Shown here: in pieces, positions 9,061-18,031 of the stretch
Position numbering within the stretch: the first letter of the stretch is position 1
Layout of the letters: each line of letters opens with the position of its first letter
NCBI RefSeq assembly: GCF_042432815.1
Contig: NZ_JBHLWM010000001.1
Location: 496,001 to 560,000 of the forward strand
Length of the DNA: 64,000 nt
Origin: Rhodopseudomonas telluris
GTDB lineage: Bacteria; Pseudomonadota; Alphaproteobacteria; Rhizobiales; Xanthobacteraceae
Reading direction: 5' to 3'
Notes under the pieces: model-generated
Database searches by the model: none
What the model saw: the letters and a program-made list of their open reading frames with translations, nothing else
What the model was told of the DNA's origin: nothing
Program-made: the position numbers and the translations under genes

Positions 9061-9801
9061 ATGTTTGCTGTCATTGTGGTGTTGGCACTGCTGGTCGGTA
9101 CGCCCGCGATGGCGGCCGATGTCGTCGTCAAGGATGCGGCGACGCTGCAACTCGGCGGTGTGACCTATCGGCTCGAAGGCATCGACGCGCCTGAGCTGGA
9201 CCAGCGCTGTATCAACGAATTCGCCGATCTGTCCGCTTGCGGCCTCGAAACGCGGGATGCGGCGGTCAAGCTGATCGCTGGCCGCGCCGTGACATGCCGC
9301 GACCTCGGGCCCGATCCGGTGTTCAACGGCCGAAGGATCGGCGCCTGCACGATCGCCGGCGACAGCATCGGCCTCAGTCAGCGGCTGGTCCAGGCCGGAT
9401 TGGCGCTGAACGCCGATCCCAAAGGCGGCTTCGCTGCCGACGAGGCCAAAGCCAAGGACGCGCGCGGCGCGCTGTGGAAGGGCTGCTTCGTCGCTCCGCA
9501 TAGCTTTCGCCGCTGGGACAAGACCGCACCGCTGTTCGGCTCCGCCTGCCGTGACGATCGCAAGACGGCGATGCTCGCCCTGATGTTTCCTGATATGCCG
9601 CCGGCGCCGGACGGCTGCACCATCAAGGGCAAGCTTGCCAAGCGCGCGCGCCTCACCGGCAATGTCGGCGTCTATCAGCTGCGCGGCTGCCCGAGCTACG
9701 CCAGCCTGGAGAAACCGAACCGCTGGTTCTGCTCGGAGGATGACGCCCGCGCCGCCGGGTTCCGCAAGGCCTACAATTGCCGGATCAGCGTCAAGCCCTG
9801 A
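9061..9801 (+). CDS. Exported staphylococcal-nuclease-like (thermonuclease family) protein
   Basis: A 246-residue protein with a signal peptide (MFAVIVVLALLVGTPAMAAD). Residues about 20-150 follow the SNase fold pattern: VKDAATLQLGGVTYRLEGID followed by APELDQRC, the VFNGRRIGACTI strand pair, and GLSQRLVQAGLALN. The C-terminal third (residues 160-246) carries several cysteines and resembles extensions seen in alphaproteobacterial SNase-like proteins. The usual catalytic Arg/Glu set is only partly recognisable, so nuclease activity is plausible but unproven. It would act in the periplasm. It converges with the enoyl-CoA hydratase gene, only 6 bp apart. Confidence 0.75.
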   Translation: MFAVIVVLALLVGTPAMAADVVVKDAATLQLGGVTYRLEGIDAPELDQRCINEFADLSACGLETRDAAVKLIAGRAVTCRDLGPDPVFNGRRIGACTIAGDSIGLSQRLVQAGLALNADPKGGFAADEAKAKDARGALWKGCFVAPHSFRRWDKTAPLFGSACRDDRKTAMLALMFPDMPPAPDGCTIKGKLAKRARLTGNVGVYQLRGCPSYASLEKPNRWFCSEDDARAAGFRKAYNCRISVKP

Positions 9802-9807
9802 GCGCGG

Positions 9808-10599
9808 TCAGCGCCGCGTTTTGAAATCGGGCTTGCGCTTGCCGAGAAACGCCGCGACGCCCTCGGCGAACTCCTCGCTGCCGAATGCGACGCCCTGCGC
9901 AAAGGCTTCCAGCGCGAAGAATTTCTCGATCGGCTCGAACGCACCGTTGACCAGCATCTTGGTCAGCCCCAGCGACGTCGCCGGGCCCGCGGCCAATTCG
10001 GCCGCAAGCGCCACCGCAGCGTCCATTAGCTCGCCGGCCGGCACCACGCGCTTGGCGATGCCGAGCGTTAGCGCTTCGTCGGGCTCCACGCGGCGATTGG
10101 TCAGCAGGATATCCTTGGCGCGCATCGCGCCGATCGCCCGCGGCAGCGTCAGCGCCAGGCCGAGGTCGGGCGCCGCGCCGAGCCCCGGGAAGGCGGCCCG
10201 GAAGTAAGCCTGATCCGACATCAGCACGATGTCGCAGAGCAGCGCCAGCGAGAACCCGGCGCCGGCGGCGGAGCCGTTGACCGCGGCGATCACCGGCTTC
10301 TCCGCGGTCAGCAGGCGCTGCGCCCAGGCGTGCGTCACCTCCATCCGCCGCCGCACCTGCGCTGCGCCGCGCTCGGCCATGTTGCTGATATCACCGCCGG
10401 CGCAGAACGATGTTCCGGTGCCGGTGATCACCAGGCAGCGCACCGACGGATCGACGAGCAATTCCGGGATCCGTGTTTCGAGGTGATGTTTGACGGCGGG
10501 CTGCAGCGCGTTGCGGGTCGCCGGGCTGTTGAGGCGAACGACCATCACGTCGTCGCGACGGTCGAAGATCACGGCATCGCCGCCTGCTTCGGCTGACAT
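9808..10599 (-). CDS. Enoyl-CoA hydratase/isomerase family protein
   Basis: A crotonase-fold protein of 263 residues that would hydrate or isomerise a CoA thioester. It shows the oxyanion-hole segments GTGTSFCAGGDISNM and AVNGSAAGAGFSLALLCDIV, followed by FRAAFPGLGAAPDLGLALTL. The ATG at 10599 is preferred because AAGGGATGGG lies just upstream; an ATG at 10626 would add nine residues. It is divergent from the acyl-CoA ligase gene, with an IclR-type palindrome in the shared promoter gap. Together these genes suggest degradation of a carboxylic acid via its CoA ester; the substrate is unknown. Confidence 0.88.
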   Translation of the reverse strand: MSAEAGGDAVIFDRRDDVMVVRLNSPATRNALQPAVKHHLETRIPELLVDPSVRCLVITGTGTSFCAGGDISNMAERGAAQVRRRMEVTHAWAQRLLTAEKPVIAAVNGSAAGAGFSLALLCDIVLMSDQAYFRAAFPGLGAAPDLGLALTLPRAIGAMRAKDILLTNRRVEPDEALTLGIAKRVVPAGELMDAAVALAAELAAGPATSLGLTKMLVNGAFEPIEKFFALEAFAQGVAFGSEEFAEGVAAFLGKRKPDFKTRR

Positions 10600-10648
10600 G
10601 TTCCCATCCCTTGTGTTGTTTTCCACAGCCTAGCGCATCACCGGCGCA

Positions 10649-10670
10649 TTTGCGAAATCGATTTTCGCAA
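10649..10670. promoter_or_regulatory. Predicted IclR-family operator, copy 1
   Basis: A 21-bp palindrome at 10650-10670: perfect 8-bp arms TTGCGAAA and TTTCGCAA around the spacer TCGAT. It lies 50 bp upstream of the enoyl-CoA hydratase ATG and 59 bp upstream of the acyl-CoA ligase ATG, in the centre of a divergent promoter gap. Nearly the same palindrome in inverted orientation occurs at 13378-13398 beside the iclR-like gene. IclR regulators commonly bind such palindromes, so this is a good operator candidate, but binding is inferred. Confidence 0.7.
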
Positions 10671-10729
10671 TGCTAGGATTGCGCCAAACACAAGACTGCA
10701 AACACAAGACTTCCACGGGACGGAAACTC

Positions 10730-12286
10730 ATGCAGCTCACCGCGGGCCTCCGCAAGGCCGCTTCGTTTCGCGCGCGCGAAACCGCGCTGGTGACGCCGGA
10801 GCGCAGTTTCACGCACGGCGACGTTCAGGATCGCATCGCGCGCTTCGCTGCGGCATTGCGGCGGCTTGGCGTTGCACCGGGCGACCGCGTCGCGATCCTG
10901 GCGGCCAACGGCGCCGCCTATGTGGAGAGCTACTTTTCGGTGCTGTGGGCCGGCGGCGTCGTGGTGCCGGTCAATTCACGCTTCGCGTTGCCGGAGATGA
11001 TCGAGCAGATCGCCGACGCCGAGCCGTCGCTACTGATCAGCGACGCGGCGTTTCTCGACAGCGCCGTGCAGCTCGCCGAGGCCTGCCCATCGCTGCGTTA
11101 TGTCATCGCCGATGCTCCGACTTCCGGACTGGCGCGCGTCTACGCTTACGAGGATCTGATCGCCAACACGCCGCCATGCGACGATGCCGGGCGCGGCGGC
11201 GAGGATCTCGCCTGCCTGTTCTACACCGGCGGCACCACTGGGCGGTCCAAGGGCGTGATGCTCAGCCACCGCAATCTCTGGGTCAACGCGGTGGTGACGG
11301 CGATGGCGTTCGGTTTCGACGAGCACACCGTGGCGCTGCACGCCGGGCCGCTGTTTCACCTCGGCGCCGGCGCGCGGGTCTACACGACATCGATCATGGG
11401 CGGCCGTCACGTCGTGATCCCGCGCTTCACGCCGGCCGACGTGCTGGAGGCGATCAGTCGTCACAAGGTGACGGTCGCGACCTTCGTGCCGACCATGATG
11501 GGCATGATCCTGCAATCGCCGGATCTCGACCGCTACGATCTCTCCAGCCTGAAGCTGATCACTTACGGCGCCTCGCCGATGCCGGAGCCGGTCCTGCAGG
11601 AATGCCTGCGCCGGTTTCCCAACATCCGGTTCGGGCAGTCTTACGGCATGACCGAGCTGTCACCGGTCGCGACCATCCTGACGCCCGACGATCATCTTCC
11701 GTCGGCGCCGCGGCATCGGCTGCGTTCCGCCGGCCGCCCGATCGTGTCGGCGGAGGTGAAGATCGCTGGCCCGGACGATCGCGATCTTCCGCACGGCGAG
11801 GTCGGCGAGATTCTGGTGCGCGGCCCGATGGTGATGATGGGCTATTGGCGCAAGCCGGAACTGACGGCACAGACGCTGCGCGGCGGCTGGATGCACACCG
11901 GCGATTCCGGCAGCTTCGATGCCGACGGCTATCTCTATATTTCCGACCGCATCAAGGACATGATCATCTCGGGCGGCGAGAACGTGTATTCGATCGAGGT
12001 CGAGAACGCGATCAGCGCGCATCCCGAGGTGATGCAGTGCGCGGTGATCGGCATCCCGCATCCGAAATGGGGCGAGACGGTGCATGCCGTGGTGGTGCGT
12101 AAGCCGGGCGCGACGCTGACTGCCGACGAGCTGATCGCGTTCTGCCGCGCCGTGATCGCCGACTACAAGGTCCCGCGCAGCATCGACTTCCGCGACGACC
12201 CGCTGCCGCTGTCGAGCGTCAACAAGGTCAACAAAGCCGCGCTGCGCGCGCCGTATTGGGATGACAAAGAGCGGCGGGTGAACTGA
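10730..12286 (+). CDS. Acyl-CoA ligase (AMP-forming, ANL superfamily)
   Basis: A 518-residue adenylate-forming enzyme that activates a carboxylic acid to its CoA thioester with ATP. The phosphate-binding signature is clear: LACLFYTGGTTGRSKGVMLS (residues about 161-180). The A5 motif FGQSYGMTELSP, the A7-type HTGDSGSFDADGYLYISDR and the terminal PLSSVNKVNKAALR with its catalytic Lys are also present. The ATG at 10730 follows the purine run ACGGGACGGAAA; a start at 10670 would run through the operator and is unlikely. Substrate range (fatty, aromatic or alicyclic acid) cannot be fixed, but the neighbouring hydratases and importer suggest uptake and beta-oxidation of one acid. Confidence 0.9.
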   Translation: MQLTAGLRKAASFRARETALVTPERSFTHGDVQDRIARFAAALRRLGVAPGDRVAILAANGAAYVESYFSVLWAGGVVVPVNSRFALPEMIEQIADAEPSLLISDAAFLDSAVQLAEACPSLRYVIADAPTSGLARVYAYEDLIANTPPCDDAGRGGEDLACLFYTGGTTGRSKGVMLSHRNLWVNAVVTAMAFGFDEHTVALHAGPLFHLGAGARVYTTSIMGGRHVVIPRFTPADVLEAISRHKVTVATFVPTMMGMILQSPDLDRYDLSSLKLITYGASPMPEPVLQECLRRFPNIRFGQSYGMTELSPVATILTPDDHLPSAPRHRLRSAGRPIVSAEVKIAGPDDRDLPHGEVGEILVRGPMVMMGYWRKPELTAQTLRGGWMHTGDSGSFDADGYLYISDRIKDMIISGGENVYSIEVENAISAHPEVMQCAVIGIPHPKWGETVHAVVVRKPGATLTADELIAFCRAVIADYKVPRSIDFRDDPLPLSSVNKVNKAALRAPYWDDKERRVN

Positions 12287-12302
12287 GACGACGGGCCCAC
12301 GT

Positions 12303-12385
12303 CGTCATTGCGAGGAGCGCAGCGACGAAGCAATCCAGCTTCGTGCACGGCGTTTCTGGATTGCTTCGCTGCGCTCGCAATGACG
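12303..12385. repeat. Palindromic intergenic repeat, family A, copy 1
   Basis: Starts CGTCATTGCGAGGAGCGCAG and ends CTCGCAATGACG, with inner arms GAAGCAATCCA and TGGATTGCTTC, so the whole 83 bp can fold into one long stem. Three related copies are at 26302, 39608 and 50290. This one lies between the convergent acyl-CoA ligase and iclR-like genes and could serve as a transcription or mRNA-stability barrier. Confidence 0.9.
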
Positions 12386-12449
12386 GGGAGAGGCCTTGTC
12401 GCATGTCGATAGGTTGCTCTGAACTCAAACGAATGGGAGCCCGGATGGA

Positions 12450-13334
12450 TCATCCACCGAGCGCCGCGCTGATCGCTCTCGCCGCCCGAGCCAGCGCCGG
12501 GCCGTGTTTCTCGTTCAGGTCCTGCTGCGAGACCAGATAGGCCGGGCCACCGAAGCTGAGCGTGTAGACCGGGCCACCGTTCGGCGGCACGATCGCGGCG
12601 CCGACGGCGTTGACGTCGTTGCGCCACTCGCCGATCGAGATGCAGAACCCGCGCTTGGCCATCTCCCGCGCCGAGCGCGCGATCGCTTTCTCGAGTTTCG
12701 GCCAGTCGGCGCCGTGATGCGCACGCAATTCGGCCAGCAGCGCGTTGCGTTCGTCCTCGCCGATCACCGCCAGATAGGCCCGGCCGAGCGAGGTGGTGGC
12801 GATCGGTACGCGCGAGCCCGGTGGCAGCCGGAGCCCGATCAGCGCGTCGCTCTCGCAGCTCTCGATGTTCAGCATCATCAGCCGCTCGCGGGTACCGAGC
12901 CCGACATGCAGCTGGCTGTCTTCGGCCAGTCTGGTCATGATCGGCAGCGCGGCCTTGCGGACATCGAGATTGGCGAGCGCCGCGTAGCTCAGCGCCAGGG
13001 CCCGCGCGCCGAGCTGATAGGTCGCCGAGCGCGGCTCGTAGGTGAGATAGCCGAGCTGGATCAGCGTGTGGGTCATCCGCGAGATCGTCGGCTTCGGCAA
13101 GCCGGTGCGCTCGGCGAGTTCCTGATTGCCGAGCGCGCGGTCGCCGGCGCGAAACGCGCCGAGCACGTCGAGGCCGCGGGCCAGCGCCGACACGAACATC
13201 CGGCCAGCGTCGTCCTCGCTCGCCTCTGCGCGAGGCCGCCGCGACGCGCGTTGCATCGCCTCGTTGCGCGCGCCGGCCTTCTTCGCTGGAGCCTGGCTCG
13301 GCTTGGTCGGGCGACGCGATCTGCCGGTGGTCAT
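12450..13334 (-). CDS. IclR-family transcriptional regulator
   Basis: About 294 residues. An Ala/Lys/Arg-rich N-terminal tail (first ~45 residues) precedes a winged HTH (LGNQELAERTGLPKPTISRM, then THTLIQLGYL) and a C-terminal IclR effector domain (RERLMMLNIESCES, VPIATTSLGRAYLAVIGEDE, and ISIGEWRNDVNAVGAAIVPP). The ATG at 13334 has GGAG upstream; the frame extends to 13466, but that would place codons across the palindrome at 13378-13398. It is divergent from a MaoC hydratase gene. The two matching palindromes suggest that it controls itself, the MaoC gene, the acyl-CoA ligase and the enoyl-CoA hydratase. The effector is probably a pathway acid or CoA ester. Confidence 0.9.
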   Translation of the reverse strand: MTTGRSRRPTKPSQAPAKKAGARNEAMQRASRRPRAEASEDDAGRMFVSALARGLDVLGAFRAGDRALGNQELAERTGLPKPTISRMTHTLIQLGYLTYEPRSATYQLGARALALSYAALANLDVRKAALPIMTRLAEDSQLHVGLGTRERLMMLNIESCESDALIGLRLPPGSRVPIATTSLGRAYLAVIGEDERNALLAELRAHHGADWPKLEKAIARSAREMAKRGFCISIGEWRNDVNAVGAAIVPPNGGPVYTLSFGGPAYLVSQQDLNEKHGPALARAARAISAALGG

Positions 13335-13376
13335 CGGGGCTCCGGAAACTCGGCCGCAGCGCGGCGGATCAAAACA

Positions 13377-13398
13377 TTTGCGAAAATCGATTTCGCAT
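13377..13398. promoter_or_regulatory. Predicted IclR-family operator, copy 2
   Basis: TTGCGAAA, spacer ATCGA, TTTCGCAT at 13378-13398. It equals the reverse complement of copy 1 at 20 of 21 positions. It lies 43 bp upstream of the iclR-like ATG (13334) and 61 bp upstream of the MaoC ATG (13460), a geometry close to that of copy 1. Confidence 0.7.
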
Positions 13399-13459
13399 AT
13401 TGTGCGAGCCGCGCCCGGGTGGCAAGTTGCCGCAAAAATGAGGACGAGGAAGCTCTCCG

Positions 13460-14326
13460 ATGGCAATCGACCCGGGCCGGCTGCGGGACTGGCCCATTCC
13501 CGAGATCGAGCAGACCTACACCGAACGCGACACCATGTTGTACGCGTTAGGACTCGGCCTCGGCGCCGATCCGCTCGACACCCGGCAGCTGCGTTACGTC
13601 TACGAGCAGGATCTGCAGGCGCTGCCGTCGATGGCGGTCGTGCTCGGCTATCCGGGATTCTGGCTCGGCAACGAAGAGACCGGCGCCGATTGGCGCAAGG
13701 TGTTGCACGGCGAGCAGGGTTTCGAGATCTTCAAGCCGCTGCCGGCCAAGGGCTCGGTGATCGGCCGCTCGCGCGTCACCGGCCTGTTCGACAAGGGCGC
13801 CGGCAAGGGCGCCGTGCTGCTGTCCGAGCGCGACGTCGTCGACAAGGCGAGCGGCGAACTGCTGTGCCGGCTGACCTCGACCACGATGTTGCGCGGCGAC
13901 GGCGGCTTCGGCGGCCCGTCCGGTCCGCTGCCGGCGCCGCATCCGATGCCCGAACGGGCGCCCGACCTGTCATCGCGGATCGCAACGTCGCCCAATGCGG
14001 CGCTGATCTATCGGCTGTCGGGCGACTACAACCCGTTGCACGCCGATCCGGAAGTTGCGCGCAAGGCGGGCTTTGACAAGCCGATCCTGCACGGGCTGTG
14101 CACCTTCGGCGTCGTCTGCCGCGCGCTGGTCGAACTGTGCTGCGACGACGATCCCAAGCGTCTGGTGAAGATGCAGGTGCGCTTCTCCTCGCCCGTCTAT
14201 CCCGGAGAAACGATCGTCACCGAGGTCTGGAAGGACGGCGATGGGGCCGTGTCGTTCCGCGCCAAGGTGGCCGAGCGCGACATCGTGGTGATCAACAACG
14301 GCGCGGCGACGATCGCTGCGGCGTGA
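13460..14326 (+). CDS. MaoC-like (R)-specific enoyl-CoA hydratase, double hot-dog
   Basis: A 288-residue protein with an N-terminal hot-dog half (residues about 10-145) and a C-terminal MaoC half carrying the hydratase-2 motif YRLSGDYNPLHADPEVARKA with its Asp/His pair, followed by FDKPILHGLCTFGV. The size and arrangement match eukaryotic-type hydratase 2 and related bacterial enzymes. It would hydrate a trans-2-enoyl-CoA to the (R)-3-hydroxyacyl-CoA. It is divergent from the iclR-like gene, with the operator palindrome between them, and precedes the ABC importer genes by about 170 bp. Confidence 0.88.
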   Translation: MAIDPGRLRDWPIPEIEQTYTERDTMLYALGLGLGADPLDTRQLRYVYEQDLQALPSMAVVLGYPGFWLGNEETGADWRKVLHGEQGFEIFKPLPAKGSVIGRSRVTGLFDKGAGKGAVLLSERDVVDKASGELLCRLTSTTMLRGDGGFGGPSGPLPAPHPMPERAPDLSSRIATSPNAALIYRLSGDYNPLHADPEVARKAGFDKPILHGLCTFGVVCRALVELCCDDDPKRLVKMQVRFSSPVYPGETIVTEVWKDGDGAVSFRAKVAERDIVVINNGAATIAAA

Positions 14327-14492
14327 GGTGAAATTCCGTCCGCAGGAAAGTTGCGCGCGGGCGTCACGCGGCACCGCCGCCCGGACGTGTGACGATCGCG
14401 CGATCTCGACAACATTCACTTGGGCCGGTGCCCGCACATCGCTATAAGCCCGCGGCGCCTGCCGCGACTAACAACAACCAGGAGGAACGCCC

Positions 14493-15737
14493 TTGTCCAT
14501 TTCCCGTCGCTCATTCGGAATCGGCGCCACTGGTCTGATGCTCGGCACGGTGGCGTCACCATGGATTCGCAATGCCAATGCGGCGCCGCCGCCGATCAAG
14601 ATCGGCGTCATCAATTCGATGAGCGGCGGTCTCGCCGCCTACGCGCAGGAAGGTCAGCCGGCGTTCGAGTACATCGTCAAGAAGATCAACGACGGCGGCG
14701 GCATCAAGAGCAAGGACGGCGCCAAGATCCAGCTGATCCAGGCCGACGACACCAGCCAGCCGGCGCGCACCGCCACCGAGGCGCGGCGCCTGATCACCGA
14801 GGAGAAGGTGCAACTGCTGACTGGCACCATCCTCAGCGCGCAGATGCTGGCGCTGACTCCGGTGCTCGACGAGCTCAAGGTGCCGACGCTGTCGATCTGG
14901 GCCGGCGGCGCGCATTCCAGCTACATGTTTTCGCTCGGCTATCCCTACGATCGCGGCTACGCGCAGTCGATGCACGACTTCATCAAGTCGCTGCGCGACG
15001 ACAGCAAGTTCCCGATCAAGACCGCAGTGATGAGCTACTCGAACTACGAGGCCGGCCAGCAGGTCAACAAGTTCCTGGTCGATAAGTTGAAGGCGAGCGG
15101 CTTCGAGGTGATCGGCGAAGCGCCGCTCGACACCAAGGCTCAGGACCAGACCTCGGCGATGATCCGCATCCGTTCGCTGAAGCCCGATATCGTCACCGGG
15201 CTGGTGACGCCGCGCGACGGCATCTTGCTGCATCAGGCGCGCTACAACCTCAACTATCACAACAGCCTGTTCGTCGGCGGCACCGGGGGCTATTCGGATC
15301 TGTCGCTGTGGAAGGATCTCGGCCCCGAGATCGGCAAGGCGGTGCTGACGCGCAATCTGTTCGCGATGACCGGCTTCAGCCCCGGCGCCAAGATCGACTC
15401 GATGCAGAAGATCATTGCCGAGCTGCGCGACGTCGCCAAGATCGACCGGATCGGCCAGGGCGCGATCCAGTACGCGCAGGGCGCGCGCGTCCTGCAGCAC
15501 GTGCTGGAGAAGGCGTCGTCGCTGGAGCCGGCGGCGCTGCTGGAATCCTTCAAGGCCTTCGACATTCCGTTCGGCGATCCCGATCTCTACGTCGCCAAGC
15601 CGAAGGGCCTGCAGTTCGCCGAGGACCGGCTGCTGAAGGACGGCTCGGCCATGATGGTGCAGTGGATGCCCGATCAATCGCAGGAAGTCGTGTTCCCGAA
15701 AGAGTTCGCGCAGGCCGCTCCGCGCCCGAAGAGCTGA
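14493..15737 (+). CDS. ABC transporter substrate-binding protein, branched-chain amino acid/aromatic acid type
   Basis: A 414-residue periplasmic binding protein of the LivK/Peripla_BP_6 class. The N-terminus is a Tat-type signal (SISRRSFGIGATGLMLGTVA, cleavage near NANA/AP). The mature start IKIGVINSMSGGLAAYAQEG is typical. The start codon is TTG at 14493, supported by a strong AGGAGGA at 14479-14485. It heads a five-gene importer operon. In Rhodopseudomonas many such binding proteins take aromatic or fatty acids rather than amino acids; with the acyl-CoA genes alongside, a carboxylic acid ligand is likely, but this is inference. Confidence 0.88.
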   Translation: MSISRRSFGIGATGLMLGTVASPWIRNANAAPPPIKIGVINSMSGGLAAYAQEGQPAFEYIVKKINDGGGIKSKDGAKIQLIQADDTSQPARTATEARRLITEEKVQLLTGTILSAQMLALTPVLDELKVPTLSIWAGGAHSSYMFSLGYPYDRGYAQSMHDFIKSLRDDSKFPIKTAVMSYSNYEAGQQVNKFLVDKLKASGFEVIGEAPLDTKAQDQTSAMIRIRSLKPDIVTGLVTPRDGILLHQARYNLNYHNSLFVGGTGGYSDLSLWKDLGPEIGKAVLTRNLFAMTGFSPGAKIDSMQKIIAELRDVAKIDRIGQGAIQYAQGARVLQHVLEKASSLEPAALLESFKAFDIPFGDPDLYVAKPKGLQFAEDRLLKDGSAMMVQWMPDQSQEVVFPKEFAQAAPRPKS

Positions 15738-15740
15738 GCC

Positions 15741-16460
15741 GTGGCGCTTCTCGAAGTCGATAACGTCAGCAAGCGGTTCGGCGGTCTGCTGGCACTCAAC
15801 GACGTCAGCTTCGCCGTCGAGCGCGGGGAAATCCTCGGCATCATCGGCCCGAACGGCGCCGGCAAGACGACGCTATTCAGCGTCATCTCCGGCTTCGCGC
15901 CGCCGACCAGCGGCGAGGTGCGGTTCGACGGCCAGCGCATCACCGGCATCTCGCCGGACCGGCTGACGCGGCGCGGCCTGGTCCGCAGCTTCCAGATCGT
16001 CCAGACCTTCGCCGACATGACGACGCTCGAGGTCGTCACCACGGCGGCGCTGACGCGTCGCCCGATCCGCGAGGCGACCGACTACGCCGCCGCGGTGCTG
16101 ACCCGCGTCGGACTCGGCGGCAAGCTCAGTGAGACGCCGGCGACGCTGTCGTTGCAGGACAAGAAGCTGCTCGAAGTCGCCAAATGCGTCGCGACCGATC
16201 CGCAATGCATCCTGCTCGACGAGGTGATGGCGGGCCTCACCATGGCCGAGACCGAAGCGCCGATGCAGATCATCCGCGAGCTCAACCAGTCCGGCGTCAC
16301 CATCGTGATGGTCGAGCACGTCATGCCGGTGATCATGCGGATGGCGACCCGGATGGTGGTGATCAATTTCGGCGAGAAGATCGGCGAAGGCACCCCGGAC
16401 GCCATCATCAAGGATCAGAAGGTGATCGACGCCTATTTCGGGGAGCACCTTGATGCTTGA
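15741..16460 (+). CDS. ABC transporter ATP-binding protein (LivG-like)
   Basis: A 239-residue ATPase with Walker A GPNGAGKTTLFSVISG (residues about 36-51) and a Walker B ILLDEVMAGL. The signature loop is atypical (TLSLQDKKLLEVAKCVATDP rather than LSGGQ), as is common in LivG proteins. The start is GTG three bases after the binding-protein stop. It pairs with the LivF-like ATPase, which overlaps its end by 8 bp, to power the importer. Confidence 0.88.
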   Translation: MALLEVDNVSKRFGGLLALNDVSFAVERGEILGIIGPNGAGKTTLFSVISGFAPPTSGEVRFDGQRITGISPDRLTRRGLVRSFQIVQTFADMTTLEVVTTAALTRRPIREATDYAAAVLTRVGLGGKLSETPATLSLQDKKLLEVAKCVATDPQCILLDEVMAGLTMAETEAPMQIIRELNQSGVTIVMVEHVMPVIMRMATRMVVINFGEKIGEGTPDAIIKDQKVIDAYFGEHLDA

Positions 16461-17157
16461 GGTCGAAGGGCTCGTGGCCGGTTATGGCGGCACGCCGATG
16501 CTGCGCGACGTCTCGGTGCGGCTCGCGGCCGGCGAGATCGTCGGCCTGCTCGGCGCCAACAATGCCGGCAAGACCACGCTGATCAACTGCCTGTCGGGCG
16601 TGGTCACGCCGATGGCCGGCCGCATCCTGTTCGAAGGCCAGGACGTCACCCGCGCCACCGCGCGCGAACGTGTCGAACTCGGCATCATTCAGGTGCCCGA
16701 GGGCCGGCTGGTGTTTCCGGAGATGAGCATCCGCGAGAACCTGCTGCTCGGCGGCTTCTGCGATCGCGCGCGGCCGCATCGGCCGGCGCAGATGGAGAAG
16801 GTGCTCGAGTTGTTTCCGCGGCTGAAGGAGCGGCTCACTCAGGCCGCCGGGACGCTGTCCGGCGGCGAGCAGCAGATGCTGGCGATCGGCCGCGGGCTGA
16901 TGGCCGAAGCCCGCATCCTGATGCTGGACGAGCCGTCGCTCGGCCTGTCGCCGCTGTTCGTGCAGTACATCTTCGAGATCATCGACAGACTGCACAAGGA
17001 CGGCCTGACCATGCTGCTGGTCGAGCAGAACCTCAATCTGACGCTGCGCCACGCCCAGCGCTGCTACGTGCTGGAGCGCGGGCAGATCGCGGTCGAGGGC
17101 GACGCCGACATCGTCAGGAACGACCCGCGGACGCGGCAGGCCTATCTCGGGCTGTGA
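16453..17157 (+). CDS. ABC transporter ATP-binding protein (LivF-like)
   Basis: A 234-residue ATPase with Walker A GANNAGKTTLINCLSG, the LivF hallmark IIQVPEGRLVFPEMSIRENL, signature LSGGEQQMLAIGRGLM and Walker B ILMLDEPSLGLSP. I take the ATG at 16453, which has GGGGAG upstream; a TTG one codon earlier is possible. The gene overlaps the LivG-like frame by 8 bp. Confidence 0.88.
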   Translation: MLEVEGLVAGYGGTPMLRDVSVRLAAGEIVGLLGANNAGKTTLINCLSGVVTPMAGRILFEGQDVTRATARERVELGIIQVPEGRLVFPEMSIRENLLLGGFCDRARPHRPAQMEKVLELFPRLKERLTQAAGTLSGGEQQMLAIGRGLMAEARILMLDEPSLGLSPLFVQYIFEIIDRLHKDGLTMLLVEQNLNLTLRHAQRCYVLERGQIAVEGDADIVRNDPRTRQAYLGL

Positions 17158-17167
17158 GGAGAATGAA

Positions 17168-18031
17168 GTGAGCGAGTTCTGGCAGGCCTTGGCGCAAGGC
17201 GTTCTGATCGGCAGCACCTATGGGCTGCTCGCGCTCGGCATGGGGCTGGTGTACGGCGTCAGCGGCATCGTCAATTTCGCCCATGGCGACTTCATCTCGC
17301 TGGCGATGTTCATGTCGCTGGCGCTGTTCTCAGCCTTCGCGATGGACCCCTACGTCTCGGCGGCGATCACCATCCCGGTGATGGCGGCGATCGGCGCGCT
17401 GGTCTATCGCTTCCTGTTACGGCCGATGGCCGGGCATCAGTTCCTGATGATCGTGCAGCTCACGCTCGGCCTCAGCCTGCTGCTGCAGAACGGCATCCTG
17501 ATGGTGTTCGGCGGCCAGCCGGCCCGCGTGCCGTCGGTGGTCGAATCCAAGCTGATCATTCTGGGCGACGTGGTGCTGCGGATGCCCAACGTGATCGCCT
17601 GCGTGGTCGCCTTCGCGATGGCGATCGGCCTCTATGTGATGCTTCGCTCGACCGATTTCGGCCGCTCGATCCGCGCCGTGCATCAAAACGCCCGCGCCGC
17701 CGCGCTGATGGGTGTCGACGTCGGCCGCGTCCAGGTCGTCACCTTCGCGATCGGCGTCGCCATTCTGGCGGTCGCGGCCGCGCTGCTGCTGCCCGGCACG
17801 CCGATCCAGCCGACGCAGGGGCTGCAATACACCGTGATCACGCTGCTGATCGTCGTGCTCGGTGGCATGACCAATTTCGTCAGCATCATGCTCAGCGGCC
17901 TCGTCATCGGCCTCGCCGAAGCCTTCGGCACCGTCTACATCTCGGACGCGCTGGGCCGGCTGGTGCCCTATGCGATCTTCGTGCTGATCATGCTGTTCCG
18001 TCCGCAGGGCCTGACCTGGAGGACGTCATGA
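17168..18031 (+). CDS. ABC transporter permease (LivH-like)
   Basis: A 287-residue inner-membrane permease with about eight helices. The start region IGSTYGLLALGMGLVYGVSG followed by IVNFAHGDF is the LivH hallmark. The GTG at 17168 follows AGGAGAATGAA. The stop overlaps the ATG of the LivM-like gene (ATGA), so the two permease halves are translationally coupled. Confidence 0.88.
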   Translation: MSEFWQALAQGVLIGSTYGLLALGMGLVYGVSGIVNFAHGDFISLAMFMSLALFSAFAMDPYVSAAITIPVMAAIGALVYRFLLRPMAGHQFLMIVQLTLGLSLLLQNGILMVFGGQPARVPSVVESKLIILGDVVLRMPNVIACVVAFAMAIGLYVMLRSTDFGRSIRAVHQNARAAALMGVDVGRVQVVTFAIGVAILAVAAALLLPGTPIQPTQGLQYTVITLLIVVLGGMTNFVSIMLSGLVIGLAEAFGTVYISDALGRLVPYAIFVLIMLFRPQGLTWRTS

